In this document: piece by piece, positions 15,524-24,651 of the stretch | How positions within the stretch are numbered: position 1 is the stretch's first letter | Layout of the letters: each line of letters opens with the position of its first letter | NCBI GenBank assembly: GCA_029210985.1 | Contig: JARGFR010000004.1 | Span: forward strand, 1 to 51,831 | From: Spirochaetaceae bacterium | GTDB lineage: Bacteria > Spirochaetota > Spirochaetia > DSM-2461 | Length of the DNA: 51,831 bases | Reading direction: 5' to 3' | Program-made: the position numbers and the translations under genes | Notes under the pieces: model-generated | What the model was told of the DNA's origin: nothing | Seen by the model: only the letters and a program-made list of their open reading frames with translations | Database searches by the model: none

Positions 15524-17622
15524 GTTTCCCTCTTTAAGTGTGCGACGCTCAAACGCACGGCTGAATGCTTATAAGAAGGCTCGGCACTGTAGGGATCGAA
15601 TGCGGGATATGTCAGCCGGTTGGTTTCCTCGAAATGCATCGGCATGAACACCTGCCCTGGGACAAGGCCGTCTGATATGACAGCGGATACAATCACAGAA
15701 CCTCGGCGTGAGGCGACTTCCACATCGTCTCCGTCGGCCAGTCCCAGAGCTTCAGCATCATCCGGGTTGATTTCCACATAACACTTCTGCGGACTGATTT
15801 TATTGAGCATGGCGACTTTGCCGGTTCTCGTCTGGGTATGAAACTGAGCGACCGAGCCTCGTCCGGACAGCAGTTCCACCGGATATTCTTCATCGGCGGG
15901 TTCCGGCACGTCGTGGGACTGCTCGAAAAGGAATCTCGCCCGTCCGTCGGAAGTATAGAACCGCCCATCGGCAAAAAGCCGGCGTTCCGTCTTATCGTCC
16001 CGTCCGGTCTTCGGGTAGGGCCATTGAATCCCGCCGGCGGCGCGAAGCTGATCGTACCCGGCTATACCGGTGATATCGCAGGGTCGGCCTTCCGTCGAAT
16101 GCTGCAGGATATTGAACGCCGCTTCGGGATGCGTCCACCCGGAGAACATGTCCCCACAGCCCCAGGCATCGGCAATATGCCTGAATATGTCGAAATCGCT
16201 CATCGCTTCGCCGGGAGGATCGGTGATTTTATCGACAATCCCCAGGCGTCTCTCGGAATTGATGAAGGTACCGGTTTTTTCCCCGCTGCCTGCGGCGGGG
16301 AGAATCAGATCTGCGTGACGGGCGGTCTCTGTCGTGGTGTAGAGGTCCTGAACCACCAGGAAATCCAGTTTATCCAGCTTGCCGTAGAGCGAGTTCCGGT
16401 CTATCCAGGAGTGGGCGGGATTTGTTGCGATAACCCACAGCCCCTTAATGGAACCGGCATCGACGGCTTCCAGAATTTTATGGTAGGGCATGCCGTTACG
16501 GTCTGGGATGAAATCTGTGTCGATATTCAGAAGTTCGGCGATCGTTCTTCGGTGTTCGTCGTTGGTTGTGTCATAACCGGCGAACAGGCTGGTGGTGTTG
16601 CTGAAGAGCCGCGAACCCATCGCATTCGCCTGTCCGGTAATCGAGTTCGGGCCGGTACCCGGACGACCGATATTACCGGTCATCAGAGCGATGTTGATGA
16701 TAGCCTGAGCCGTCCTCACACCCTGGTGGCTCTGGTTCACTCCCATTGTCCACCACAGAGAAACAGCCGAGGATTCATGGATCATCCGAGCCAGTTCCTC
16801 CACGAGAGCGGGAGGGATACCTGTCCTGCTTTCAACCGACTTCGGTGAGAAATCTCGGAGATGGTTTGAAAAGTCGGCAAATCCCGAGGTATGCCGGTCG
16901 ATGAAATCCCGATCAATCCAGTTCCTCTCCAACAGGACATGGGCAACAGCATAGAGCAGGTCTAAGTCTCCTTTGGGTTTCACCGGCAGGTGCAGTGCGG
17001 CCTCCCCTGCCGTTTTGGTCTTACGTGGATCGATGACAATGATTCGAGGATTCTTCTTGTTCATTTTCACCCTGTTCCACATGACAGGGTGCGCGATCAC
17101 CGGGTTGGCGCCGACGAAGATCAGCAGATCCGATTCTTCGAAATCTTTATAGGAAAACGGCGGGGCATCAAAACCGAAGGCCTGTTTATAGGCCACCGCT
17201 GCCGTGGCCATGCACTGCCTGGTGTTGCCGTCGGCATGAAGAAACCCCATGCCGAATTTAAAGACTGCCCCAAGGAGCGCCATCTCCTCCATGGGCATCT
17301 GCCCGGTGCTGAGAAACGCGACGGATTCAGGTCCGTGTTCATCTCTGATTCCTTTGAATCGATCAACAAACACCTCCAGCGCCTTCTCCCAGCCGACAGG
17401 TTCGAGAGTCCCCGCGCCGGTACGCAGCATCGGTGTCAAGGCGCGTTCGTCCGACTCGAACGCTTTCATCAGATTGAAGCCTTTGGGACAGGATTTACCG
17501 AGATTTACCGGGTAGGTTTTGTTGGGAAGGAACGACAGGAGATGCCCGTCTTCGATTGTCGCATCGAAATTGCATCCGACGGAACAATAACTGCACGTGG
17601 TCCGTATAACTTCTTTCATCAT
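15520..17622 (-). CDS. nasA: Assimilatory-type nitrate reductase, molybdopterin catalytic subunit
   Basis: This 700-residue molybdopterin oxidoreductase reduces nitrate to nitrite. The N-terminal [4Fe-4S] motif has Cys10, Cys13, Cys17 and Cys45. The active-site loop GNTRQCMATA supplies the probable Mo ligand Cys137. The molybdopterin-binding domains follow, with a C-terminal dinucleotide-binding domain (about 580-700) ending near HSAVRLSVAHL. There is no Tat signal, so it is cytoplasmic, and its length matches ferredoxin- or flavodoxin-linked Nas/NarB enzymes. The open frame extends upstream to 18519 but runs through the transporter gene; ATG at 17622 (or 17619) has AAGGAGT just upstream and overlaps the transporter stop. 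No nitrite reductase or electron-transfer subunit is adjacent, so these must be elsewhere. A formate-dehydrogenase role is less likely because the Mo-ligand region reads Nas-like. Confidence 0.9.
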   Translation of the reverse strand: MMKEVIRTTCSYCSVGCNFDATIEDGHLLSFLPNKTYPVNLGKSCPKGFNLMKAFESDERALTPMLRTGAGTLEPVGWEKALEVFVDRFKGIRDEHGPESVAFLSTGQMPMEEMALLGAVFKFGMGFLHADGNTRQCMATAAVAYKQAFGFDAPPFSYKDFEESDLLIFVGANPVIAHPVMWNRVKMNKKNPRIIVIDPRKTKTAGEAALHLPVKPKGDLDLLYAVAHVLLERNWIDRDFIDRHTSGFADFSNHLRDFSPKSVESRTGIPPALVEELARMIHESSAVSLWWTMGVNQSHQGVRTAQAIINIALMTGNIGRPGTGPNSITGQANAMGSRLFSNTTSLFAGYDTTNDEHRRTIAELLNIDTDFIPDRNGMPYHKILEAVDAGSIKGLWVIATNPAHSWIDRNSLYGKLDKLDFLVVQDLYTTTETARHADLILPAAGSGEKTGTFINSERRLGIVDKITDPPGEAMSDFDIFRHIADAWGCGDMFSGWTHPEAAFNILQHSTEGRPCDITGIAGYDQLRAAGGIQWPYPKTGRDDKTERRLFADGRFYTSDGRARFLFEQSHDVPEPADEEYPVELLSGRGSVAQFHTQTRTGKVAMLNKISPQKCYVEINPDDAEALGLADGDDVEVASRRGSVIVSAVISDGLVPGQVFMPMHFEETNRLTYPAFDPYSAEPSYKHSAVRLSVAHLKRET

Positions 17623-18917
17623 GCACTCCTTAATTTTCTCGACATCGAACCCCGCATCATCACCAGAAGTATCATCAGAGCCGAAAACACCGGGAGGACG
17701 ATAAACACCGTGAACCCCCGGGCGTAGCCGATGTTGGAACCGGAACGGGTGACGAACCACGCCATGAGGTTCGGGATGACAAATCCTCCGAAAGCACCGA
17801 GACCACCCACCCAGCCGGCTGCGCCGCCGATGGCATCGGGAATCTCCTGAGGAACGAGTTTGAAGACGGCGGCGTTGCAGACACCCATGCCGACGGCCAT
17901 CAGAATGATGCCGGGAACCGCGAGAGACAGAGAGGTCGCCGCCACCACAAGTACGGCTCCAAGACCCGTCAAAACAAGAGAAAACAAGGCTGCCGCGGAT
18001 CCGCCGATGCGGTCCGCGATGGGACCTCCGGCGACTCGGAGCAGCGAAGCCGACAGCGAGTACATCGCCGTCAGTCCGCCGGCAAGTGCCAGAGAGGTAC
18101 CGTGGAAGGACATCCAGTACTTCGGAAGCCAGCCGGTCAGAGCCATGAACCCGCCGAAAGTGCAGAAATAGACGGCAACCAGGGCCCAGGTCTGCCAGGT
18201 TCCGGCCGAGTGACTCAGGCTTTCCGATATTCTGGCTTTGGGAAACAGTTCCTGACCAAATGAGTCCCTGGCTTCCCTTCTGGCATCTTCCGATGAACGT
18301 CCGGCTTTCAGGAGCTGAAAATACCAGGCGTTCTTTCCGAAGTAGGCATACCCGATAATTCCCAGCGCCAAAAGAATCATCCAGATGAAATAGGATCCGG
18401 CAAGTCCGACGAGCGGCAGTGTGACGGCGGAAAGCATCAGCGCGAACAGTCCGGGCGCCAGGTTTCCGACCCCGGCGTAGATTCCGAGGGCCGTCCCCTG
18501 CCTGGATTGAGGAAACCAATAAGAGGTCTGAGAGATTCCGACCGAGAACGTGGCGCTGCCGCAGCCGGCCAGAATCCCGAAGGCCAGCAGCCAGGGATAG
18601 AAGCGCCCGATATCCTCACCCGCCAATGAAATAAGAACCGCAAGGCCCAGAATACCGGAGAGGGAGATCAGCAGAAGTATCAGAAAAGGTTTACGCCCCC
18701 CTGTGGTATCGACCATCGCGGAAAAAGGTATCCGGAGGAGTGATCCGGATAGATTCGGTATAGAAATCAGCAGCCCCGCGAGAGCCGGTGTCACGCCGGC
18801 GCCTTCTTTTAGGAAACCGACGGTTGGACCGAATAGGGATACTGCCGCGAAGCCGATGAAGAAACCGAGAGTTGCCCCGATGAGCCCTTGAGTTGAGTTT
18901 CCTTTGATTTCCGCCAC
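17619..18917 (-). CDS. narK: Nitrate/nitrite transporter, MFS NarK type
   Basis: This 432-residue protein of the major facilitator superfamily has about twelve helices. NarK-like features include GVGNLAPGLFALM (about 145-160), GWVGGLGAFGGFV (about 367-380) and the IPNLSGSLLRIPFSAMVDTTGGRKP loop (about 50-75) with the conserved arginine. It imports nitrate or exchanges nitrate for nitrite at the inner membrane. GTG at 18917 is used, with GGAGG about 8 nt upstream. It is the first gene of the nitrate operon and overlaps the reductase start by 4 nt. The intergenic region shared with the divergent Crp/Fnr gene holds a 14-nt palindrome 59 nt upstream of this start. Confidence 0.92.
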   Translation of the reverse strand: MAEIKGNSTQGLIGATLGFFIGFAAVSLFGPTVGFLKEGAGVTPALAGLLISIPNLSGSLLRIPFSAMVDTTGGRKPFLILLLISLSGILGLAVLISLAGEDIGRFYPWLLAFGILAGCGSATFSVGISQTSYWFPQSRQGTALGIYAGVGNLAPGLFALMLSAVTLPLVGLAGSYFIWMILLALGIIGYAYFGKNAWYFQLLKAGRSSEDARREARDSFGQELFPKARISESLSHSAGTWQTWALVAVYFCTFGGFMALTGWLPKYWMSFHGTSLALAGGLTAMYSLSASLLRVAGGPIADRIGGSAAALFSLVLTGLGAVLVVAATSLSLAVPGIILMAVGMGVCNAAVFKLVPQEIPDAIGGAAGWVGGLGAFGGFVIPNLMAWFVTRSGSNIGYARGFTVFIVLPVFSALMILLVMMRGSMSRKLRSA

Positions 18918-18975
18918 AATTTACCTCCGGAAGTTCTCGATACCATGATTGTTGGAGAAATCCGGTCGGCGTGCG

Positions 18976-18989
18976 GTACCATATGGTAC
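18976..18989. promoter_or_regulatory. Palindrome GTACCATATGGTAC between narK and a crp-type gene
   Basis: This perfect 14-nt palindrome in the 86-nt divergent intergenic region lies 14 nt before the crp-type start and 58 nt before the narK start. That position suits an operator controlling both directions. It resembles the 12-nt palindrome at 186-197. The regulator encoded next to it has the recognition sequence NRPSLSR, whose target is not known to me. Confidence 0.5.
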
Positions 18990-19003
18990 AATTCCCATGA
19001 GAA

Positions 19004-19690
19004 ATGAACAGAAATGATCTGGCTGTGATACTGACATGCCCGCTATTCAAATCGGTTGACGATCCGGCACTGCCTCGTGATCTGGAGTCGCTGCCTTATC
19101 GGATGACCACACACAATATCGGGAACATCATTATGACGAGAAATGACCTCTACGACGATCTGATCATCATCCTATCCGGTGTCCTGGAAGCCATACAGGA
19201 AGACCGCGCCGGACACAATTTCATCGTCGAGACGCTAAAACCACCGGAAGCTGTGGCAACGGCGATTATGTTCTCCCCGGAGTCTCGGATACCGGTCACA
19301 CTGAAAGTGAGGGAAACCTGTCGAATCTATGCCATTTCGCGTAAATCGCTGCTCTGGCTTTGTTCTCGGTATCAGCCTGTTCTATCCAGTCTTCTACTCG
19401 ATATGGGAGCACGGGCCGCGTTTCTGGCAAACAAGCTTCGATTCCAGGCCTTTTCGTCTATTCGCCAAAAACTGGCGGTGTTTCTGTCTGAACAGCTGGC
19501 CCTGGGCAGGACGAGTATCACGGTCAACAAAGAACATCTGGCAGAAACATTCGGCGTCAACCGTCCTTCTTTATCCCGGGTATGCCGGGATTTGGCGGAT
19601 CAGGGCATTATTCGGCTTGAGAAGAGGTCACTGGTCATCCTCAAGCCGGAGACTGTGGCCATTTTGGCCGATTCGGTGGTTGATCAGTAG
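19004..19690 (+). CDS. Crp/Fnr-family regulator divergent from the nitrate operon
   Basis: This 228-residue regulator has an N-terminal beta-roll domain (about 15-125), a dimer helix (about 128-155) and a winged helix-turn-helix (about 165-215) with recognition helix GVNRPSLSRVCRDL. It lacks the cysteine cluster seen in the regulator at 4997-5710, so it should sense a different signal. Its divergent placement next to the narK-nasA-mobA operon and the shared palindromic intergenic region suggest that it controls nitrate uptake and reduction. ATG at 19004 has only a weak upstream purine run. The ligand could be nitrate, nitrite or NO, but no motif shows which. Confidence 0.87.
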   Translation: MNRNDLAVILTCPLFKSVDDPALPRDLESLPYRMTTHNIGNIIMTRNDLYDDLIIILSGVLEAIQEDRAGHNFIVETLKPPEAVATAIMFSPESRIPVTLKVRETCRIYAISRKSLLWLCSRYQPVLSSLLLDMGARAAFLANKLRFQAFSSIRQKLAVFLSEQLALGRTSITVNKEHLAETFGVNRPSLSRVCRDLADQGIIRLEKRSLVILKPETVAILADSVVDQ

Positions 19691-19758
19691 ACTCCGGAAT
19701 ATGATAGTGGCGTGATGAGGGCTTATGTACACATGCCTTTAGAATCACACTTAAGGAT

Positions 19759-20409
19759 ATGTGTTTGTTGATCAGGGTTGGTATTGCAGACGATGAAGAC
19801 CTCGTTCGAGACGGTATTGCGGCGCTGCTCGCAAGCCGAACCGGCTTAATTGTGGTATCGACCGTATCGACGGCGGCCGAAGCCATCGAGCTTGCCGGCT
19901 CGGGAGCGATTGACGTACTCCTGCTCGATGTTCAGCTCGGCGGCCGAGGCGGTATCGATGCGCTCGAAGAAATCGTCCGCCGGACTTCGAATCACGGAGA
20001 ATCCCCGGTACGGGTGATTATGGTGAGCAGCATGCCGGAAGAAGAGTACGGCATCCGCGCGATCCGCGCCGGCGCTTCAGGCTACATTCCCAAGGCCAGC
20101 GAACCGGGGCTTCTTGAGGAAGCGGTCCGGTCGGTCGCCTCAGGCAAACGCTTCATCACGCCCCGAATCGCCGAGCTGCTTGCCGAATTCGCCGAACACG
20201 GTTCGGATCTGCCGCATCAGCGGCTTTCACATCGCGAAACCATCGTATTCGAACGTCTGGCCGCGGGCCGGAGCGTCACCGAAATAGCCGATGAGCTCGC
20301 ACTCTCGGCGAGTACAGTCAGCACTTATCGCGGGAGGATTCTGGAAAAACTCAGACTCCAATCCACCGCGGAAATCATCCGGTACGCGGCACACCACGGG
20401 CTGGTTTAA
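19759..20409 (+). CDS. NarL/LuxR-family response regulator
   Basis: This protein of about 215 residues has an N-terminal receiver (about 5-125; acidic pair DDE, phosphoacceptor in LLLDVQL, lysine in PKAS) and a C-terminal LuxR-type helix-turn-helix (about 150-212; LSHRETIVFERLAAG, STVSTYRGRIL). It is a DNA-binding output protein for one of the kinases that follow. The ATG at 19759 lies only 1 nt after AAGGA, so TTG at 19765 (7-nt spacing) may be the real start. It opens the signalling cluster but is separated from the next gene by 95 nt containing a hairpin, so it may form its own transcript. Confidence 0.9.
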   Translation: MCLLIRVGIADDEDLVRDGIAALLASRTGLIVVSTVSTAAEAIELAGSGAIDVLLLDVQLGGRGGIDALEEIVRRTSNHGESPVRVIMVSSMPEEEYGIRAIRAGASGYIPKASEPGLLEEAVRSVASGKRFITPRIAELLAEFAEHGSDLPHQRLSHRETIVFERLAAGRSVTEIADELALSASTVSTYRGRILEKLRLQSTAEIIRYAAHHGLV

Positions 20410-20429
20410 AGGAAACCCACCACTCCTTC

Positions 20430-20448
20430 TGTCGTTGAAACAACGACA
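20430..20448 (+). terminator. Hairpin after the LuxR-type regulator, possible weak terminator
   Basis: TGTCGTTG (20430-20437) pairs perfectly with CAACGACA (20441-20448) around an AAA loop. The sequence after it is TGTCTTTC, with few T residues, so it would be a weak terminator or an attenuating or processing hairpin between the response-regulator gene and the large kinase operon. The stem covers a possible ATG at 20448, one reason I place the kinase start at 20505. Confidence 0.4.
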
Positions 20449-20504
20449 TGTCTTTCACGCATCCGCCGACATACGTTCCGACTCGGCGAAGTTATCCTTG
20501 TCTC

Positions 20505-22775
20505 ATGCAAGAGCACCATGCCACCACATCCGAATTGCTCGAATTTATGCTCAACCATGCCGACGCATGGCTCATCACGGTGAGTTCCGATCTGACGATA
20601 ACCGCATGGAACACCATCGCACGACGAGTCAGCGGTTACGATCAGTCGGATTTTTCGACTCTCCCGGAACTTGCCGGTCTGCTCATACCCGACCCGACGG
20701 AACGCACACATATGCTTTCCATTTTTACCGGGCTCGGTGAAGTCGGCGAGCGGGTCAGTCAAATCAGAACACCCGTTGTCACACGTGCGGGGGCTAATCG
20801 CATGATAGAGTGGTCCATCGATTTTCTTCCGGATCCCGGGGTAGCGGATCAGAAAATCGCCGTCGCCGTGGGCATCGATCTGACCGATCGTCTCGCCGGG
20901 GAAGCCGCGCTCTATCGGAATGAAACTATCCACCGTCTGCTCTTGGAAAACCTCCAGGAAGGTATCTGGTGGATAGATTCGAAAGGCCGGACTCTCTATG
21001 TGAACTCACACCTCCTAAAAACCCTTGCTGTTCCTTCGGCGAAACTGATTGGAAGACGGATCAGCGATTTTCTCCCGGTCGGTATCGACGCCTTAAACGC
21101 ACCTGTTTCTCTGGATACAACTCTCACCCGCGCCGATGGTTCGGCAGCTTACGTTCGAGTCACCGGCGGTCCCCTTGACTCCCATAATGATGGAGTGGGC
21201 GGTGCTCTGCTGAGTATTGTCGACCTCTCCGAAAAGCGGCGCTTGAACAGTGAGTATACATTTCTCATCAAAGCGGTCACCCAAGCCCATGAGAGTGTCG
21301 TCATCACCGATGCGGATTCGGCAATCCGATATATCAACCCGGCATTCACCCGTGTTACCGGTTACTCGGAGAAAGAGGTCATCGGACGGAATCCCCGCAT
21401 TCTACAGAGCGGCGAGCACAACCAAGATTTCTACGAAGCACTTTGGGCACAAATCTCGTCGGGCAGAGAATGGAAGGGCGTCTTACGAAACCGACGAAAG
21501 GATGGAACGCTTTACTCCGAAGAAGGGTCGATATCGCCGGTGTACGATGAGAACGGTATCATTACCGGTTACATCGGAGTGAAGAGGGATATCACACATG
21601 AGCTGGAGCTGCAGGAATATCTGCAGACCAGCCAGAAACTCCAGGCGGTGGGTACGCTCGCCGGTGGTATCGCCCACGACTTCAATAACATCCTTATGGC
21701 TATCATGGGCTATACCGAACTTGCTCGAACCGACGCTATGAACGATTCAACTCTCGCGCGACAGCTCGATTCCATTCGAACGGCAGCGAACCGGGCACGT
21801 GATCTGGCCGATCAGCTGCTCACCTTCAGCCGCGGCGGCAGCGGCGGCAGCGGCAGCGGCCCAACTGACTTAGCGGAAGCGGTATCCGAAGCCGTCGCGC
21901 TGCTCCGTGCGACGACACCCACCACGATAGCCATCTCAGTCGATCAGGAAATAACGCCTTACCGCGTCTGCGTCGGGCGGACGGGAATTGTCCAGATTGT
22001 CATGAATCTCGGTTTGAACGCGGTTGCAGCGATGCTCCCTGACTCGGGCGGACACATCACAATTACCAGTCGCACGGTACAGGCGCGGCATCCGGATCTG
22101 GTATTGACAGTCACTGATGACGGGATAGGCATGGACGATAAGACTCGTGCGCGGATATTCGAGCCGTTCTTCAGCACCCGGCCGGTGGGCAAAGGAACCG
22201 GTATGGGTCTCGCGGTGGTGCACGGGATGATGTCCGCCGCCGGCGGGACTATTCACGTCACCTCAACAGTAGGTGAGGGAACAAGTTTCGTGCTGACCCT
22301 GCCGGCCTTCATTGAACACCCGTCGAAGGAGGGTGGAAATTCCGAAAACAGAGATAAGCCGGACGGGATTGAAGCGTCCGAAGGTCAACTCTCTGCAAAC
22401 AATGAACTCATCATGATCGTGGACGATAAACCGGCACTGGTCGAGATGCTCAGTACGTTGCTCAAACGTCGCGGTTATCGCGTGGCGGGATTCACCGACC
22501 CGCTCGCCGCATACGATTACTTTGCCGAAGATCCGTCCCAATTCTCACTGGTCCTCACCGACATCACGATGCCGGCTTTGCGAGGCGATCGACTCGCAGA
22601 GCGAATCCACTCGGTCCGGCCGAGAATCCCAATTGTGGCTTACACAGACTATTCGGCAGAAGTGAATGAAACACAAGCGGCGGCGGCCGGCATTACCCGC
22701 CTGCTCCACAAGCCGCTCGAAACGGACAAGCTCGCGGATGTGCTTCGAAACGTCCTGCTTAAGGAGATAATATGA
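20505..22775 (+). CDS. Hybrid histidine kinase: three PAS domains, kinase core and C-terminal receiver
   Basis: This 756-residue cytoplasmic kinase has PAS domains at about 10-125, 138-245 and 253-370. A HisKA dimerisation domain follows with phospho-acceptor His391 in GGIAHDFNN, then a HATPase domain (about 485-605; N-box [11 protein letters not shown]-boxes DDGIGMD and GTGMGLAVV) and a receiver (about 635-750; VDDKP, LTDITMP, HKPL). No membrane helices are present. A pure Gly/Ser run, GGSGGSGSG, links HisKA to the ATPase domain, which is odd. ATG at 20505 is preferred to one at 20448 because the latter lies inside a hairpin; neither has a clear Shine-Dalgarno. It overlaps the next receiver gene by 4 nt, suggesting phosphotransfer to it. 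Confidence 0.9.
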   Translation: MQEHHATTSELLEFMLNHADAWLITVSSDLTITAWNTIARRVSGYDQSDFSTLPELAGLLIPDPTERTHMLSIFTGLGEVGERVSQIRTPVVTRAGANRMIEWSIDFLPDPGVADQKIAVAVGIDLTDRLAGEAALYRNETIHRLLLENLQEGIWWIDSKGRTLYVNSHLLKTLAVPSAKLIGRRISDFLPVGIDALNAPVSLDTTLTRADGSAAYVRVTGGPLDSHNDGVGGALLSIVDLSEKRRLNSEYTFLIKAVTQAHESVVITDADSAIRYINPAFTRVTGYSEKEVIGRNPRILQSGEHNQDFYEALWAQISSGREWKGVLRNRRKDGTLYSEEGSISPVYDENGIITGYIGVKRDITHELELQEYLQTSQKLQAVGTLAGGIAHDFNNILMAIMGYTELARTDAMNDSTLARQLDSIRTAANRARDLADQLLTFSRGGSGGSGSGPTDLAEAVSEAVALLRATTPTTIAISVDQEITPYRVCVGRTGIVQIVMNLGLNAVAAMLPDSGGHITITSRTVQARHPDLVLTVTDDGIGMDDKTRARIFEPFFSTRPVGKGTGMGLAVVHGMMSAAGGTIHVTSTVGEGTSFVLTLPAFIEHPSKEGGNSENRDKPDGIEASEGQLSANNELIMIVDDKPALVEMLSTLLKRRGYRVAGFTDPLAAYDYFAEDPSQFSLVLTDITMPALRGDRLAERIHSVRPRIPIVAYTDYSAEVNETQAAAAGITRLLHKPLETDKLADVLRNVLLKEII

Positions 22776-23140
22776 GTACGATACTGATTGTCGATGACGA
22801 ACCGATGGTAGCGGATGTCCTGACAACTCTGCTCACCACATATGGCCATACGGTCACCACCCGGACGAACTCGGCCGAGGCGCTCGATCTTATCGAAAAC
22901 ACCTACGATCTCTACCTATTCGATCTGCGCATGCCCGACCCGAATGGAGCGGAACTGACCGAGGCGGTGATGCGTATACACCCTGAGGCCCGAGTCCTCA
23001 TCATGACGGCATTCCCCGGAGACCCGATTGCAGCCCAGGCGCTCCGCGCCGGCGCCGTCGCGCTGGTTAAAAAACCGTTTGAAATCGGGAAGATTCTCGC
23101 TCACCTCAACCAGGCAGTGAGCCAAAGGAGGGAGAAATGA
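22772..23140 (+). CDS. Single-domain response regulator (CheY-like)
   Basis: This 122-residue stand-alone receiver has acidic residues Asp8/Asp9, phosphoacceptor Asp51 in LFDLRMPDP, the conserved Thr79 and Lys101 (VKKPF). With no output domain it must act by protein contact or as a phosphorelay intermediate. It is flanked by a hybrid kinase and the DUF342 protein, with 4-nt start/stop overlaps on both sides. Confidence 0.92.
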   Translation: MSTILIVDDEPMVADVLTTLLTTYGHTVTTRTNSAEALDLIENTYDLYLFDLRMPDPNGAELTEAVMRIHPEARVLIMTAFPGDPIAAQALRAGAVALVKKPFEIGKILAHLNQAVSQRREK

Positions 23141-24651
23141 TGGTAGAACAGAGATTAATCAACGAATCCCGAGATCTGATCGACTCAATTCGTGTAGAGC
23201 GTTCCACAGTCACGGAAAAAAAATGGCTCCGCGACGCCCCGGGTATGGTCGATGAGGGGGAAATCCGCCGGCGTGCCATTGAGGATCATGTGGACGGCTG
23301 TGCCAGGGTTACCCTCTCGGACGACGAGATGATTGGATATATATCTCTCTATCCGCCGCAAGGCTTCGGCCAGCCCCTGAAAACCTCCGATGTCTATGCC
23401 CGGCTTTGCGAATCCGGTGTGTCCCATGGTGTCCGAAGCAAACTGGTGGAAACGGCGCTTTTTACATGTAATACCGAGCGAACACCGCTCCACTCCGTGG
23501 AAGTCGCATTCGGTACCACACCAATCCATAGTAAGCCGAAGCATTTGCGAATAGTCGAACACAACAAAGAGAGTGTCGAGACGTCCGACAAGGAAGCTGT
23601 GGACCACCGTGTCCGCAGCAGTCTTTCACTCGCGGAAGCGGGAGAGACGCTCGCGGTTGTCGAGCCGGAAGTTGTCGGCCGGGACGGAATCACCATAACC
23701 GGCAGGATTCTCGAACATCGGACACGCACGATTCCGCAACTCAAAACAGGCGATAATGTGACGTTGGTGGACAATAAGATTGTAGCGGAAATATCCGGCC
23801 TTCTCCACCTGAAAGAATCGGTTATCTCCGTTTCACCGACTCTCCCCCTCTCTAAGGGAGTTGGTTATCACACGGGCAACATCGATTTTCAAGGCGATGT
23901 GATAATCAGCGATCGGATCGCGGACGGGTTTACGGTCAGCTGCACAGGTACGCTCGCCTCGTCTGTGACCATCGATTCGTTCGGTATTTCCTGCAATACG
24001 CTGACCAGCTCGCAGGGACTCATCGGACACGTTGATGCGGCCGTTGATGTGGCCGCCGATGCGTCGCTGCGCTTTATTCAGAATGCGTCTATCAACGTCG
24101 GCGGCACCCTTCGGGTTGCACACAGTGCGCTGAAATCCCGTATTAAAGCACACAATTACGTCGAACTCGCCCACGGAAGCAGCGTGGTTGGCTCAACGAT
24201 CCGGGCCGGGCTCGGGGCGGAAGTTTTCAATGTCGGCAGCCCCGGCGCCGCAGCCTCGGAAATCTATCTCGGCATCGACTTCGGTGTGGATGAGCGGCTG
24301 GCGACAATCCGCGATCATACACTCGCACTGAGCGAGAAACTGCGCGATGTCCGCCTCGCTCTCTCCCGGGAAGAACAGACGCCTCAATTGGTTGGGCTGG
24401 AGCACGATCTCCAAGCCGCCATCGCCACCCTTGCGGAAGAAGCCGGAGAACTCGTGTCTCACCTCGACCGCAACGAAGAGGCATCACTCGTCGTTCACGG
24501 CACGATCCATGCGGGAACGTATGTCGAGATCTGCCACCGATCGCTGCTTATTGAGCGAACGGTGAGCCAATGTGCGATCCGACTCGACCGGAAAACAGGC
24601 AGTATCGTCGTCAAACCGCTCGGTGCGTCCAAAAAAGGAGAACTGACATGA
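23137..24651 (+). CDS. DUF342 / FapA-family protein
   Basis: This 504-residue protein has an N-terminal FapA-like domain (about 1-235). A right-handed beta-helix region follows (about 240-385), with the family signature VGYHTGNIDFQGDVIISDRIADG near 246-268. A coiled-coil stretch (about 390-450) precedes a last beta segment. DUF342 proteins often accompany chemotaxis, flagellar or c-di-GMP genes, and FapA-like members localise polarly in vibrios, but no catalytic activity is established. ATG overlaps the receiver stop, with GGAGG upstream. It is sandwiched between a CheY-like protein and an HD-GYP phosphodiesterase, which argues for a structural or localisation role in that signalling set. Confidence 0.88.
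   Translation: MMVEQRLINESRDLIDSIRVERSTVTEKKWLRDAPGMVDEGEIRRRAIEDHVDGCARVTLSDDEMIGYISLYPPQGFGQPLKTSDVYARLCESGVSHGVRSKLVETALFTCNTERTPLHSVEVAFGTTPIHSKPKHLRIVEHNKESVETSDKEAVDHRVRSSLSLAEAGETLAVVEPEVVGRDGITITGRILEHRTRTIPQLKTGDNVTLVDNKIVAEISGLLHLKESVISVSPTLPLSKGVGYHTGNIDFQGDVIISDRIADGFTVSCTGTLASSVTIDSFGISCNTLTSSQGLIGHVDAAVDVAADASLRFIQNASINVGGTLRVAHSALKSRIKAHNYVELAHGSSVVGSTIRAGLGAEVFNVGSPGAAASEIYLGIDFGVDERLATIRDHTLALSEKLRDVRLALSREEQTPQLVGLEHDLQAAIATLAEEAGELVSHLDRNEEASLVVHGTIHAGTYVEICHRSLLIERTVSQCAIRLDRKTGSIVVKPLGASKKGELT

Noticed and set aside
15838-17727. Plus-strand frames of 336 and 245 residues
   Set aside because: They are antisense shadows of the nitrate reductase gene, which has clear cofactor motifs on the other strand.
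17623-18519. A 999-residue nitrate reductase starting at 18519
   Set aside because: The extra N-terminal part is an out-of-frame reading of the NarK-type transporter gene; the [4Fe-4S] domain starts at 17622 with its own ribosome binding site.
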